The notes: generated by a model from the sequence alone, not told the origin. DNA of 64,000 bases from an uncultured Clostridia bacterium (GCA_934149005.1 CAKPDN010000008.1:1-64000), one strand, 5' to 3'. Positions 50,420 to 60,509 are shown, counted from the first letter of the stretch. Numbers and translations are program-made.

Positions 50420-51898
50420 ATGGAAAATTCTAATTTATATCAGGACATAGCTAAAAGAACTGATGGTGACATTTATGTGGGCGTTGTAGGTCCTGTTCGT
50501 ACTGGTAAATCTACTTTTATTAAAAATTTTATGGATTTACTTGTAATTCCAAATATTGATAATGAATACAAAAAAGAAAGAGCGAAAGATGAACTGCCTC
50601 AAAGTGCTGGTGGCAGAACAATAATGACAACAGAGCCAAAATTTGTTCCAAATGAGGCAATTGAAATTACTCTTGATAATAATTTAAAATTTAAAACAAG
50701 ACTAGTTGATTGTGTTGGCTATCTAGTAGATAATGCCATTGGATATTTAGAAGATGATATGCCTAGAATGGTAAAAACACCTTGGTCTGATGAGGAAATC
50801 CCATTTGAAACAGCTGCTGAGATTGGTACTAAAAAGGTTATTGAAGAGCATTCAACAATTGGCATTTTGGTAACATCTGATGGTAGCATTACAGATATTC
50901 CAAGAGAAGATTATATTAAAGCTGAAGAACGAGTTGTTTCAGAATTAAAAGCTTTAAATAAACCTTTTATACTTTTGTTAAATTCTGAAAATCCTGATTC
51001 TGAATATTCTCGAGAGCTTGCTAAAAAATTAACCGAAAAATATGATACTACAGTCCTTCCTATAAATTGTGCTAATCTTACTATAAATGATATAAATAAC
51101 ATGTTCTCTAAAATTTTATATGAATTTCCTGCACAAAAAATTGTTATTAAATTTCCTCGTTGGGTTGATGGTTTAGATTTTAATCATCCAATGAAAAGTC
51201 AATTATTTAATGAAATAAAAGATGCTTTTTCAAATATTCATGTTTTAAAAGATATTTCAAATTGTGTACAAAAAATTAATCAAACAGAAATAATTTCAAA
51301 AACTACTATTACAAATATTGAATTAGGCTCTGGGAATGTAAAAATACAAATTGATGTAAAAGAAGAATTATTCTATAAAGTTTTATCAGAAATTACTGGT
51401 GTAAGTGTTGAAAATGAAGGAGATTTATTTGGTATAATTTCTGACCTTTCATCTGCTAAAAAGAAATATGATAAAATTGCATATGCATTAGAAGAAGTAA
51501 ATGCAAAAGGATATGGAATTGTTACTCCTTCAATTGATGACTTAGTTCTTGATGAACCCGAAATGGTTAAACAAGGCTCAAGATTTGGTGTAAAACTAAA
51601 AGCTACCGCTCCTAGTATACATATGATTAAAACGAATGTAACTACTGAAGTTTCTCCAATTGTTGGCTCTGAAAAACAATCTGAAGATCTTGTAAATTAC
51701 TTACTTTCTGGATTTGAGGATGACCCAAAGAAAATTTGGGAATCAAACATTTTTGGCAGGAGCTTACATGAACTTGTTAATGAAGGATTACAAGCCAAAC
51801 TTTCTAAAATGCCAGAAGATGCCCAAATAAAACTTCAAGAAACTCTTGAACGAATTGTAAATGAAGGGTCTGGTGGATTGATTTGTATCATACTATAG
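50420..51898 (+). CDS. spoIVA: Spore coat morphogenetic ATPase SpoIVA
   Basis: 492 residues. Walker A V-G-P-V-R-T-G-K-S-T near 24-33, and the family start N-L-Y-Q-D-I-A-K-R-T-D-G-D-I. The C-terminal G-G-L-I-C-I-I-L is typical. It polymerises on the forespore surface and founds the coat. AGGGAGG lies before ATG 50420. Confidence 0.97.
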   Translation: MENSNLYQDIAKRTDGDIYVGVVGPVRTGKSTFIKNFMDLLVIPNIDNEYKKERAKDELPQSAGGRTIMTTEPKFVPNEAIEITLDNNLKFKTRLVDCVGYLVDNAIGYLEDDMPRMVKTPWSDEEIPFETAAEIGTKKVIEEHSTIGILVTSDGSITDIPREDYIKAEERVVSELKALNKPFILLLNSENPDSEYSRELAKKLTEKYDTTVLPINCANLTINDINNMFSKILYEFPAQKIVIKFPRWVDGLDFNHPMKSQLFNEIKDAFSNIHVLKDISNCVQKINQTEIISKTTITNIELGSGNVKIQIDVKEELFYKVLSEITGVSVENEGDLFGIISDLSSAKKKYDKIAYALEEVNAKGYGIVTPSIDDLVLDEPEMVKQGSRFGVKLKATAPSIHMIKTNVTTEVSPIVGSEKQSEDLVNYLLSGFEDDPKKIWESNIFGRSLHELVNEGLQAKLSKMPEDAQIKLQETLERIVNEGSGGLICIIL

Positions 51899-51943
51899 AA
51901 AAAACGGGATTGTGGGGCCACCACACCAAATCCCGCTTTTTTT
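51899..51943 (+). terminator. Terminator of spoIVA
   Basis: AAAACGGGATT...AATCCCG with inner TGTGG/CCACA pairs, then TTTTTTT. Strong. Confidence 0.9.
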
Positions 51944-52025
51944 CATTTCTAAAATTTATAAACATAATAAAACATACTAGTAATAAATTTAATTCTCTTA
52001 ATTTTTTTTTGTCTGATACATTTAA

Positions 52026-53048
52026 TTATTTTAAATTTTTTCTTCTTAACTGTCCACAAGCCGCATCAATATCAGAACCCAACTCTCTTCTAATAGTAGC
52101 AACAATTCCATGATCATTTAAGTAATCTCTGAACTTCATAATATTCTCATTAGAAGACTTAGAGTATGTGCCATTTTCAATTTTATTAATAGGAATCAAA
52201 TTAACGTGGCATAACATTCCATTCAACAATTTAACTAATTCTTTAGCATCTTCAAGATTATCATTACTATCTTTTGCCAATGCATACTCAAAAGAAATTC
52301 TTCTATTAGTTTTTGCAATATAATCCTTGCAAGCTTGCATCAATTCTTCAATTGGAAAAGCATTATTTACAGGCATCATATTACTTCTTTTTTCATTATT
52401 TGTTGCATGTAAAGAAATAGATAAAGTACATTGAATATTCTCCTCTGCTAATCTATAAATACCTGGTACCAACCCACTTGTCGAAACACTTATATGTCTT
52501 GCCCCAATATTTATTCCCTTTGGATTATTTATAATTCTAATTGCATTTACAACATTTGTATAATTATTTAGTGGCTCACCTATTCCCATAAATACAACAT
52601 TAGAAATCCTAACACCCGTATCTTGCTCAACAGCCAAAATTTGCTCGACAATTTCACCTGATGTTAAACTTCTTATAAAATTAATCCCTGTTGATGCACA
52701 GAATTTACATCCCATTTTACAACCAATTTGAGAAGAAACACATATGCTATATCCATGATGATAGCTCATTAAAACTGTTTCTATCGCATTGCCATCTAAG
52801 ACATCAAATAAATATTTTATAGTTCCATCTTTTGACTCTTGTTTTCTTAAAATATTATAATTACACATTGTATAATTTTCTTTTAACTTTTTTCTTAATT
52901 CTAATGATAAATTTGTCATATCATCAAAATCTCTTACCTTTTCTTCATAAATCCATCTAAATATTTGCTCTGCCCTAAATGGCTTTTCTCCAATTTCTAC
53001 TAATTCTTTTTTTAAATCCTCTAAATTATAATCTTTTATATTCTTCAT
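52026..53048 (-). CDS. rlmN: Dual-specificity RNA methyltransferase RlmN
   Basis: 340 residues. Radical SAM motif C-K-M-G-C-K-F-C near 113-120; G-M-G-E-P-L-like motif (M-G-I-G-E-P-L-N-N-Y); C-terminal D-A-A-C-G-Q-L with the second catalytic Cys. It methylates A2503 of 23S rRNA and A37 of tRNA. The N-terminus reads K-P-F-R-A-E-Q-I-F-R-W-I-Y. Confidence 0.96.
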   Translation of the reverse strand: MKNIKDYNLEDLKKELVEIGEKPFRAEQIFRWIYEEKVRDFDDMTNLSLELRKKLKENYTMCNYNILRKQESKDGTIKYLFDVLDGNAIETVLMSYHHGYSICVSSQIGCKMGCKFCASTGINFIRSLTSGEIVEQILAVEQDTGVRISNVVFMGIGEPLNNYTNVVNAIRIINNPKGINIGARHISVSTSGLVPGIYRLAEENIQCTLSISLHATNNEKRSNMMPVNNAFPIEELMQACKDYIAKTNRRISFEYALAKDSNDNLEDAKELVKLLNGMLCHVNLIPINKIENGTYSKSSNENIMKFRDYLNDHGIVATIRRELGSDIDAACGQLRRKNLK

Positions 53049-53061
53049 TTTTTTCTCCTTT

Positions 53062-53178
53062 TGAGACAGTTGGGACGGTCCAATTTTGTCTCACTAAAAT
53101 GTTGAAAAATGTCGAAAAAATAAAATGACAAATTTCGATAAAAATGTGAGACAAAATCGAACCGTCCCAACTGTCTCA
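53062..53178. repeat. Inverted pair of GTCTCA repeats (REPIN-like)
   Basis: Copy 1 at 53062-53093 (TGAGACAGTTGGGACGGTCC...) and copy 2 at 53146-53178 in opposite direction (...CCGTCCCAACTGTCTCA), each with a TTTCGA motif on the inner side. The pair makes a 117-base palindrome between rlmN and hemW. The outer TCA of copy 2 is the stop codon of hemW. Confidence 0.85.
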
Positions 53179-54312
53179 CACAAATTCTTCCCAAACTAAA
53201 TTGGCAAAATCAAGTCCTTTATTAGTTAACTTTATATTATCTAAATCAATAATAATTAAATTATCTTTGACTAATTTTTGTAATTCTTTTCTAAATAAAT
53301 ATATTGGATTTTCTCCAAATTTTTCTTTAAATTTAGAAATTTCAACCCCACTAATTTTTCTTAATCCCAACATCATAAATTCTTTTTTTGTATCTTCTAA
53401 TGTTTGTTCTTCATGTACAATTTTAATGTCTTTACTATTTTTGTTTAAATATTCTTCTAAATCACATGTATTTGAATATCTACATCTATTTATATATGAA
53501 TGTGCTGCAATTCCAAAACCTACATATTGTTTTTGCTCCCAGCAGTTTATATTATGTTTTGATTCATATCCTATTTCTGCAAAGTTTGATATTTCATAGT
53601 GATTATATCCATTTAATTCTAAATAATTTTTAGTATACTTATATTGATTTCTTTCTTCTTCTTCTTTTGGCAATTTTAATTCACCATAATTTATCTTGCT
53701 TTTTATTTTAGTTCCTTCTTCGACTATTAAAGAATATACTGATATATGATTGGGTTTTGGTTTTAAATTTATTACTTTTTTTAAACTATCTTTTAAATCT
53801 AATATAGTTTGATTTGGAAGTCCTAACATTAAATCTACATTTATATTTTTAAAGCCTACCTCGTCAGCCCATTTATATGTATCTAAAAATTGCTTATAGT
53901 TATGAATTCTTCCAATTAATTTTAGTATATTGTCATTTGTGCTTTGGAGTCCTATACTTATTCTATTTATTCCACAATTTTTATACATTTGTAGATTATT
54001 TCTTGTAATTGTTCCTGGATTTACTTCAATAGTTGTTTCAATATTATTTTTATTTTGTATATCTGCAACTTCATATATTTTATTTAAAATATTTTGTATA
54101 TATTTTGGTTTTATAGAAGAAGGTGTTCCTCCTCCAATATATATTGTTGTTATATTACTTTTTTTTAATAAATCTTTATTATCTTCAATTTCTTCTGTTA
54201 TTTTTTTTATATATTCCTCTTGTATTTCAAATTTATTAGAATATGAAATAAAATCACAATAATCACATTTTTTCACACAAAATGGTATATGTATATATAA
54301 TCCAAGTTCCAT
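53176..54312 (-). CDS. hemW: Radical SAM heme chaperone HemW
   Basis: 378 residues: Y-I-H-I-P-F-C-V-K-K-C-D-Y-C-D-F at 6-21, G-G-G-T-P-S near 62, and the C-terminal HemN domain. HemW inserts or carries heme; older annotation as coproporphyrinogen oxidase is doubtful for this branch. The stop comes from a repeat. Confidence 0.93.
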   Translation of the reverse strand: MELGLYIHIPFCVKKCDYCDFISYSNKFEIQEEYIKKITEEIEDNKDLLKKSNITTIYIGGGTPSSIKPKYIQNILNKIYEVADIQNKNNIETTIEVNPGTITRNNLQMYKNCGINRISIGLQSTNDNILKLIGRIHNYKQFLDTYKWADEVGFKNINVDLMLGLPNQTILDLKDSLKKVINLKPKPNHISVYSLIVEEGTKIKSKINYGELKLPKEEEERNQYKYTKNYLELNGYNHYEISNFAEIGYESKHNINCWEQKQYVGFGIAAHSYINRCRYSNTCDLEEYLNKNSKDIKIVHEEQTLEDTKKEFMMLGLRKISGVEISKFKEKFGENPIYLFRKELQKLVKDNLIIIDLDNIKLTNKGLDFANLVWEEFV

Positions 54313-54378
54313 AACCTCTCCTTTGACTAGCAGTCATATTTTGCCTTTTATTTTTTTCGACATTTTTCTACAAAATTG

Positions 54379-54410
54379 TGAGACAAAATCTGTCTGTCCC
54401 AACTGTCTCA
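54379..54410. repeat. GTCTCA repeat at the whiA stop codon
   Basis: TGAGACAAAATC...GTCCCAACTGTCTCA, preceded by TTTCGACATTTTTC at 54355-54368. Its terminal TCA is the whiA stop on the minus strand. Confidence 0.85.
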
Positions 54411-55280
54411 AATTTCGTTTGCTATTTCAATAATTTTCTTTAATCTATAATTAGCTCCTGATTTTCCAATTGTTTTTTTTAACTTTTTGCCCAATTCAGC
54501 TAAAGACATATCTGGATATTCTAATCTTAGTAAAGCTATTTCTTTCAAATTTTCATCTAATTTATTAAATTTAGGACTAGCTTGTAATTTTTTTATTGCT
54601 TCAATTTGTTCAACAGATGCATTTATTGTCTTATTTAGGTTCGCAGTTTGGCAATTCACTATTCTATTAACTTTTCCTCTCATCTCTCTTTGAACTCTTA
54701 TATCTTCAAATTTTAAAACACTTCTACTAGCTCCTAATAATGCAATTAATATTGAGATTTCTTCTCCTTCTTTGAAATATATAGAAAATTTTTTATCTTG
54801 TACTAATTTTTTGCATTTAATATTCATGTTACTTAAAAGATTAAATATGTAATCTAAATTATTTTCATTTGATAAGTTAATTTCTAAATGATATTTTTTT
54901 TCAGGATTATTAATTGATCCTGCTCCTAAAAAAGCTCCTCTTACTATAGCTTTTTTTTCATTTTCATTTATATTAAATATAGATTTTATTATCATGTTCT
55001 CATTTTCTATATCTATTGTATCTATGTTTTTTTGTGTTTTATATGTAATTATAAAAGATTTTCCATCAAATTCAATATCATAATTTATATTCAAATTTTT
55101 TAGTAATTTTGAAAATCTATTTATATTGTGTTCACTTTCAGTAGCATATCTAATATTATTTTTTATAATACTAGCATTTTTAGAAATTAGATATCCTGTT
55201 AATTCATATTTTACTTCATCTTTTTTTGCTAAATTATTTATTTTGCTAAGCTCTTCTTTTAATTCTGATGAAAAAGACAT
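54408..55280 (-). CDS. whiA: DNA-binding protein WhiA
   Basis: 290 residues: N-terminal LAGLIDADG-like fold (F-L-G-A-G-S-I-N-N-P-E-K-K-Y-H-L-E-I) and C-terminal HTH (M-S-L-A-E-L-G-K-K-L). It acts in cell division and sporulation control. ATG 55280 preceded by GGGGGAA. Confidence 0.96.
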   Translation of the reverse strand: MSFSSELKEELSKINNLAKKDEVKYELTGYLISKNASIIKNNIRYATESEHNINRFSKLLKNLNINYDIEFDGKSFIITYKTQKNIDTIDIENENMIIKSIFNINENEKKAIVRGAFLGAGSINNPEKKYHLEINLSNENNLDYIFNLLSNMNIKCKKLVQDKKFSIYFKEGEEISILIALLGASRSVLKFEDIRVQREMRGKVNRIVNCQTANLNKTINASVEQIEAIKKLQASPKFNKLDENLKEIALLRLEYPDMSLAELGKKLKKTIGKSGANYRLKKIIEIANEI

Positions 55281-55295
55281 TGTTTTCCCCCTTAT

Positions 55296-56144
55296 TTATA
55301 TATTTAAACTTGTAACTATAATTCTATCATTATCATATAAATCTCTTTTAGAATATGTATTGTTAAATTTCTCCTCATTTTCAATTAATTCAATTACATC
55401 TATTTTTTGATCAAAACCAATCTCTAAACATAAATATCCTCCATACCTTAAATATTTATATGAGTCTCTTATTATTTTTTTATAAAAATAAAGTCCATCT
55501 TCTCCTCCATCTAATGCAATGTGAGGTTCTTTTTGTACTTCTTTGTTTAGTTTTTTAATTACATTTCTTTTTATATACGGTGGATTGGATACTATTATAT
55601 CAAATTTCTCATCATTTAAATTTGTAAACATATCTGAACTAATAAATGTTATTTGATTTTCTGTCTCATTATTAATTGCATTTTTCTTAGCGATTTTTAA
55701 AGCTTCATTGCTTATATCTACTGCTATAATCTCACTTTCTGGTAAATATTTAGCAAGTGAAACAGCAATTGCTCCGCTTCCTGTACACAAATCTAATATT
55801 TTTTTTGCGTTTATTTTTTTTGCTATTGATATTACTTCTTCCACCAATATTTCTGTATCTTGTCTTGGGATTAATACATTCTCATCAACAAAAAAATTTA
55901 ATTTCATAAATTCTTTTTGGTGTGTTATATGTTCTAATGGAACTCCTTGCCTAATTTTAGCAATTGCACAAAAGTAATTATTCTTTTCACTAGTATTAAG
56001 TTCTTTCATATCATTTACTATTACATATTGTCTTGTTTTATTTAATATAAACTGCATTAATAGTCTTGATTTTAATTTTGGAGACTCAATATTTGAATTT
56101 TTTAATTCTATCATTCCCTTTTTTGTTGCTTCCATAATTGTCAT
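55296..56144 (-). CDS. prmC: Release factor glutamine methyltransferase
   Basis: 282 residues from ATG 56144 (AGAAGGTG upstream; an earlier GTG or ATG at 56177 has none). SAM motif L-D-L-C-T-G-S-G-A-I-A, catalytic N-P-P-Y-I. It methylates the GGQ glutamine of RF1 and RF2. Confidence 0.95.
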   Translation of the reverse strand: MTIMEATKKGMIELKNSNIESPKLKSRLLMQFILNKTRQYVIVNDMKELNTSEKNNYFCAIAKIRQGVPLEHITHQKEFMKLNFFVDENVLIPRQDTEILVEEVISIAKKINAKKILDLCTGSGAIAVSLAKYLPESEIIAVDISNEALKIAKKNAINNETENQITFISSDMFTNLNDEKFDIIVSNPPYIKRNVIKKLNKEVQKEPHIALDGGEDGLYFYKKIIRDSYKYLRYGGYLCLEIGFDQKIDVIELIENEEKFNNTYSKRDLYDNDRIIVTSLNI

Positions 56145-56216
56145 ATAATCACCTTCTTTACATATAAATTTTACCATTTATTCTCAATACTTTCAATATA
56201 TTTTTATATATTATAA

Positions 56217-56250
56217 AGCAAAAGTGAGGTTTTTTAACCTCACTTTTGCT
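56217..56250. terminator. Terminator at the end of the 523-aa gene
   Basis: AGCAAAAGTGAGGTT, TTTT, AACCTCACTTTTGCT: perfect 15-bp stem. It overlaps the stop codon of the 523-aa gene at 56249. Confidence 0.85.
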
Positions 56251-57820
56251 ATCTACTTCCATTATTGGGATCTTCTTTATCTTTTTGTTGTTGCTGATAA
56301 GTTGGACATTCATATGCACTAAGTTTTTTAGCATAAAAATTATATAGTTCTATTTCCTTAGGATTGTTCATAAGTAAATTTTCCTTTGCTCTTTCAAATA
56401 TTTTTAAAAACATCTCATTGTCATCATCTTTGGTAAATTCTTTTGGTTCAGAATTTAGTATTAATTTATATAACTCTCTAATACTAGAATAATCATGTTC
56501 TTTTCCACTTATATCATCTGTCTTTGTTTCTTCTATCATTTTATTCTTAGCTTTTATATATTCCATCATATCTTCTTTGTTAGCTCTATCAAATACTTTT
56601 TCTAATGTATTAAAATTTATATTTTCCTCTTTTATAGCATAAATTCTAGCAGTTCTATCCATTCCTTTTTTTACAAAATTAAAGAAATGTTGATACTTTT
56701 GTAAAGTCTTTATTTTACTGTCCTCTTTATAATTTTCTTCTTCCCCTTCATCTATTCTTTTTTGCATTTGTATAATTAATTTTTCTTCTAACTCCTCTAA
56801 AAATACATTTATTTCTATCGCAATTCCCTTTTCTTTAATTTTTAAATATTCTGATAGTAACTCTTTTTCATTATTTTCTCTTAATTGTATTTTATTTTCC
56901 TTTCTTTTATTATCAATATCATCTAATAAACTTTTTAGTTGTTCAAGTTTAGCTCTCATTCTTTGGTCTATTTCTTGACTATTAAGAGTATTATTTACTT
57001 TTTCTCTTGTTTCTTTAAGATCTTCAAGATTATTTTGAATTTGGTTTGTTACTTCTGGTATTTTTTTTGTAATCTTACCATCATATACATCAAGAAGATA
57101 ATTAGCAACAAATTGTCTTTTTCTCTTGTTTTTTCTTTCTACAATCTTTGGAGAATCTTTTTCTGAAATTTCCATTTGCCTCATGGTTTTTGCTATATCT
57201 TCACCCTTTAAAAAAGTTTCTTTAGCTTTTTCTGTTGTAAATCCTCTTAATATTACTTGTCTTCCTTCTCTCCATAACTGATATCTTACAGCTTCTGGTA
57301 TTTTATCATTTCTTCTTTTTTCATGTTCTTGAGCGGTAGATAAATTTTCAACCATATGATTATCATTTAGATTATACTCTTTATCTATTTGTATTTCTTT
57401 TTGGCTTTTACTAGATAATATATCTAATCCTTCTGGTGTAAAATATATTGAAAATTCTTCTTCTTTTTTATATTCTATTAATTTTGAATATGCTTCATAT
57501 CCTTCTATTTCTTTTGCATTATCTCTCAATTGTTCTTCAATTAAATTTATAACTTTTTCTGTTTTATTTATGAGATCATATTTAGAATTAATTGTTCCTA
57601 ATACAACTTCAACTGGTATTCCATCTAAAGTTTTATATTTTAATATTAATAATGTTTTAATACCACTTGTTCTTCTTCCATTCTTTACTTTTATATTTCT
57701 TAAAATAATATTAGGTTCTGATTCTTTTTCTTTATCCCCATATATTCTTGTAGAATATGGTACTCTTTTAGACATTTTATAATATTGTTTCATTTTGTTT
57801 TCTATACTATCTTTTTCCAT
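56249..57820 (-). CDS. Large coiled-coil protein of unknown function
   Basis: 523 residues, highly charged, with long helices, including a coiled coil at about 255-325 (N-L-E-D-L-K-E-T-R-E-K-V). No signal, membrane helix or ATP motif. The first 130 residues may be a small alpha/beta domain (T-L-L-I-L-K-Y-K, V-E-V-V-L-G-T-I). GGGAGAG lies before ATG 57820. Not recognised. Confidence 0.65.
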   Translation of the reverse strand: MEKDSIENKMKQYYKMSKRVPYSTRIYGDKEKESEPNIILRNIKVKNGRRTSGIKTLLILKYKTLDGIPVEVVLGTINSKYDLINKTEKVINLIEEQLRDNAKEIEGYEAYSKLIEYKKEEEFSIYFTPEGLDILSSKSQKEIQIDKEYNLNDNHMVENLSTAQEHEKRRNDKIPEAVRYQLWREGRQVILRGFTTEKAKETFLKGEDIAKTMRQMEISEKDSPKIVERKNKRKRQFVANYLLDVYDGKITKKIPEVTNQIQNNLEDLKETREKVNNTLNSQEIDQRMRAKLEQLKSLLDDIDNKRKENKIQLRENNEKELLSEYLKIKEKGIAIEINVFLEELEEKLIIQMQKRIDEGEEENYKEDSKIKTLQKYQHFFNFVKKGMDRTARIYAIKEENINFNTLEKVFDRANKEDMMEYIKAKNKMIEETKTDDISGKEHDYSSIRELYKLILNSEPKEFTKDDDNEMFLKIFERAKENLLMNNPKEIELYNFYAKKLSAYECPTYQQQQKDKEDPNNGSR

Positions 57821-57887
57821 TGTGTTCTCTCCCTATTTTTCTTTATAATTTATTTATAACATAGTTTTTTTTTTATTACAATAGTTT

Positions 57888-59192
57888 TTATAATATTTTC
57901 TTTTTTTTGTTATAAGCCTTTACTTTTATAATTCTATTCCCTTTTATTTGCTGAATTTTATAATTAACCTTATTAGTTTCTACAACAATTTCTTTTTCAT
58001 TGTCACTCGGTATTCTATTTAGTTCAAACAATAAATATCCAGAAATAGTATCATAATCTCCTTCTGGTAAGTCAACTCCTAAAATTTTTTCTACTTCATA
58101 TATCGGCATTTCTCCATTTAACAGAAATGTATTATCATCTATTTTTTTATACTTGCTTTTTTCTATATCATATTCATCATATATTTCTCCAACAATTTCT
58201 TCTAAAATATCCTCCATTGTAACAATTCCAGCAGTTCCTCCATATTCATCAACAACAATTGCTATTTGTTTTTTATTTTTCTTTAACTCTTTAAATACAT
58301 CATCTATATATATGCTTTCTAAAATATATATTGCTTCTCTTGCAATATTTTTTAGTTTAGTACTTTTATTTTTTTGAGTTAATAACATGTCTTTTACATA
58401 AACAATCCCTCTTATGTTATCAATATTTTCATCATATATTGGAATTCTACTATATCTAGTATCTTCATTTAATATATCTATTGCTTCGCTAATTGTTAAT
58501 TCCATATCTAAAGCATATACCTGTGTTCTTGGAATCATGATTTCTGAAACTACTCTATCATTAAACTCAAATATATTGTTAATCATATCCTTTTCATCTG
58601 TTTCAATTGTTCCTTTTTCTTCTCCAGCATTTATCATCATTTTTATTTCTTCTTCACTTACATTTTCCACTTCTTCTTCTGTTACACCAAATAATTTAGA
58701 AATTACATTAGTTGAAAATGTTAATAGTCTTACAAATGGTAATGTAAATATAGAAATTATTCTAATAATTCCTACTGTCATAAATGCTAATTTTTCAGAA
58801 TATTTCATTGCAATTCTTTTTGGAACAAGTTCTCCAAAAACTAAAGTAAAATATGAAAGTATTAAAGTTATTACAATAATTGATATACTTTTCCATTGTG
58901 AAAGTGAAATTATTGGCATTAGATTATATAATTTAGGTGCTAATATATTTACAAATGTATCTGTTGCAAAAGCACTTGATAAAAATCCAGCTAGTGTTAT
59001 TCCTATTTGAATTGTTGCTAAAAATTTGCTTGGATTATTTAACATTTTTTTTATTTTTTTTGCTTTTTTATTTTCTTCTTTAACTTTTAATTCTATTTTA
59101 AAGTCATTTAATGATATAAATGCTATTTCCGTTGCTGCGAAAAAAGCATTTATTATTATCAAAATAATTAATACTAATATTTGGTGTAGCAT
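57888..59192 (-). CDS. CNNM/CorC-type membrane protein with CBS pair
   Basis: 434 residues: DUF21/CNNM membrane domain with three or four helices at 1-190, two CBS domains (I-P-R-T-Q-V-Y-A-L-D, then D-E-Y-G-G-T-A-G-I-V-T-M-E-D-I-L-E-E-I-V-G-E-I), and a C-terminal transporter-associated (CorC_HlyC) domain. It is likely a Mg2+ transporter or regulator (HlyC/CorC family). Confidence 0.92.
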   Translation of the reverse strand: MLHQILVLIILIIINAFFAATEIAFISLNDFKIELKVKEENKKAKKIKKMLNNPSKFLATIQIGITLAGFLSSAFATDTFVNILAPKLYNLMPIISLSQWKSISIIVITLILSYFTLVFGELVPKRIAMKYSEKLAFMTVGIIRIISIFTLPFVRLLTFSTNVISKLFGVTEEEVENVSEEEIKMMINAGEEKGTIETDEKDMINNIFEFNDRVVSEIMIPRTQVYALDMELTISEAIDILNEDTRYSRIPIYDENIDNIRGIVYVKDMLLTQKNKSTKLKNIAREAIYILESIYIDDVFKELKKNKKQIAIVVDEYGGTAGIVTMEDILEEIVGEIYDEYDIEKSKYKKIDDNTFLLNGEMPIYEVEKILGVDLPEGDYDTISGYLLFELNRIPSDNEKEIVVETNKVNYKIQQIKGNRIIKVKAYNKKKKIL

Positions 59193-59335
59193 ACTTTTCC
59201 TCCAATTTTATTATTTGTTTAATTTTATTTTTTATTTATATTAATAAAACTTTTTATAAAAAATTTTATATGAGGTCATGCACTTTTAAAAATGTCAAAC
59301 ATATAATTTTATATATAAGATTTGGAGGTGCATTT

Positions 59336-60047
59336 ATGTTAGAAGCACTTTGTAGTATCAGTTTTTTGGGGTTTTGGCAATTTTTAAAATCTGCCGTATT
59401 TGTTGTTCGGATATATCTCTAGTAGTAATCTATTTCCTGAACCACTAACATGTGAAGAAGAAAAAATATATTTGGAACAAATGAAAAATGGAGATGATGA
59501 AGCAAGAAATATTTTAATAGAAAGAAATCTAAGATTAGTTGCTCATGTTGTTAAAAAATATTCAAATACAAAAGTTGAACAAGATGATTTAATTTCAATT
59601 GGTACAATAGGTCTAATTAAAGGTATAAATAGTTTTAACATTGATAAAGGTTCAAAACTAAGTACTTATGTTTCAAGATGTATAGATAATGAAATATTAA
59701 TGTATCTTCGTTCTACAAAAAAATTAAATGCAGAAGTTTATTTAAATGAACCTATTGGAAAAGATAAAGATGATAATATTGTTACTCTTCAAGAAGTTTT
59801 AGAAAATGAAGATAGGTCTATCGAGGATGAAGTTGATTTAAAGATGAAAATTAAACAATTGTATGAAAAACTTGGAAAAATATTAAAAGATAGAGAAAAA
59901 ACAATTATTGAATTACGCTTTGGGCTTGATGGTCATAAACCTAAGACTCAACATGAAATTGCTAAGATGATGGGTATATCACGTAGTTATGTTTCAAGAA
60001 TTGAAACAAAAGCAATTGGAAAATTAAGTAAAGAATTCAAACAATAG
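59336..60047 (+). CDS. sigK: Sporulation sigma factor SigK, +1 frameshift at CGG
   Basis: ATG 59336 with TTTGGAGG 7 bases before it. The plain frame reads a SigK-like start (M-L-E-A-L...V-F-V-V), meets CGG at 59408-59410 and stops eight bases later. Skipping the C gives G-Y-I-S-S-S-N-L-F-P-E-P-L and then the full sigma-70 regions 2-4 (R-N-L-R-L-V-A-H-V-V-K-K, D-L-I-S-I-G-T-I-G-L-I-K-G; E-P-I-G-K-D-K-D; G-I-S-R-S-Y-V-S-R-I-E). The joined length, 236, fits pro-SigK, the late mother-cell sigma factor. Starting instead inside (TTG 59400) would leave no ribosome site and lose the pro-sequence. Confidence 0.88.
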
Positions 60048-60253
60048 TTTTGTGTATTTTATCATAAAATATATAATAAATCAAATTTAAAAAAATTTAA
60101 TTAAGTTAGAATAATTTATTTAAAATGAGATAAAACTATATAAATAATGTTTAATTCCTTTTCTAAGTAATTTTTTTATTTGAAACTGATTTTCTTCTAT
60201 GTTAAACTATAGATAATCTAATAAGATTATTAAATGAAATTTGTTATTAATTT

Positions 60254-60442
60254 ACCCTGCATAGTACGTGTAGACAGAATTTTTAGAACCTACAAGTTTG
60301 TAAGAGGAGTCAATCTCAAAATATGGCGTGCATGCTTGCATTTATGTAAGAAGCCCATGAGTATTTTGGTAGACACCCACCTGTTTTTAGGAGCAGGTCC
60401 TTAAAAATTCAAGACATCTTACGGCTAAGGCGGGGATTTTTT
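60254..60442 (+). ncRNA. ssrS: 6S RNA
   Basis: Begins ACCCTGCATAGTACGTG and ends ...TAAGGCGGGGATTTTTT; CCCTGC and GCGGGG close the long stem. Internal words GAAGCCCATGAGT, GACACCCACCTGTTTT and GAGCAGGTCC are typical of clostridial 6S. It binds sigma-A polymerase in stationary phase. Ends are approximate. Confidence 0.78.
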
Positions 60443-60481
60443 ATTTTTATATATTTATAATTATTATCTTTTATCATATAT

Positions 60482-60509
60482 AAAAAAAGAAGGTTATCCT
60501 TCTTTTTTA
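60482..60509. terminator. Terminator between 6S RNA and tRNA-Met
   Basis: AAAAAAAGAAGG, TTAT, CCTTCTTTTTTA. It serves the leftward tRNA transcript. Confidence 0.85.
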
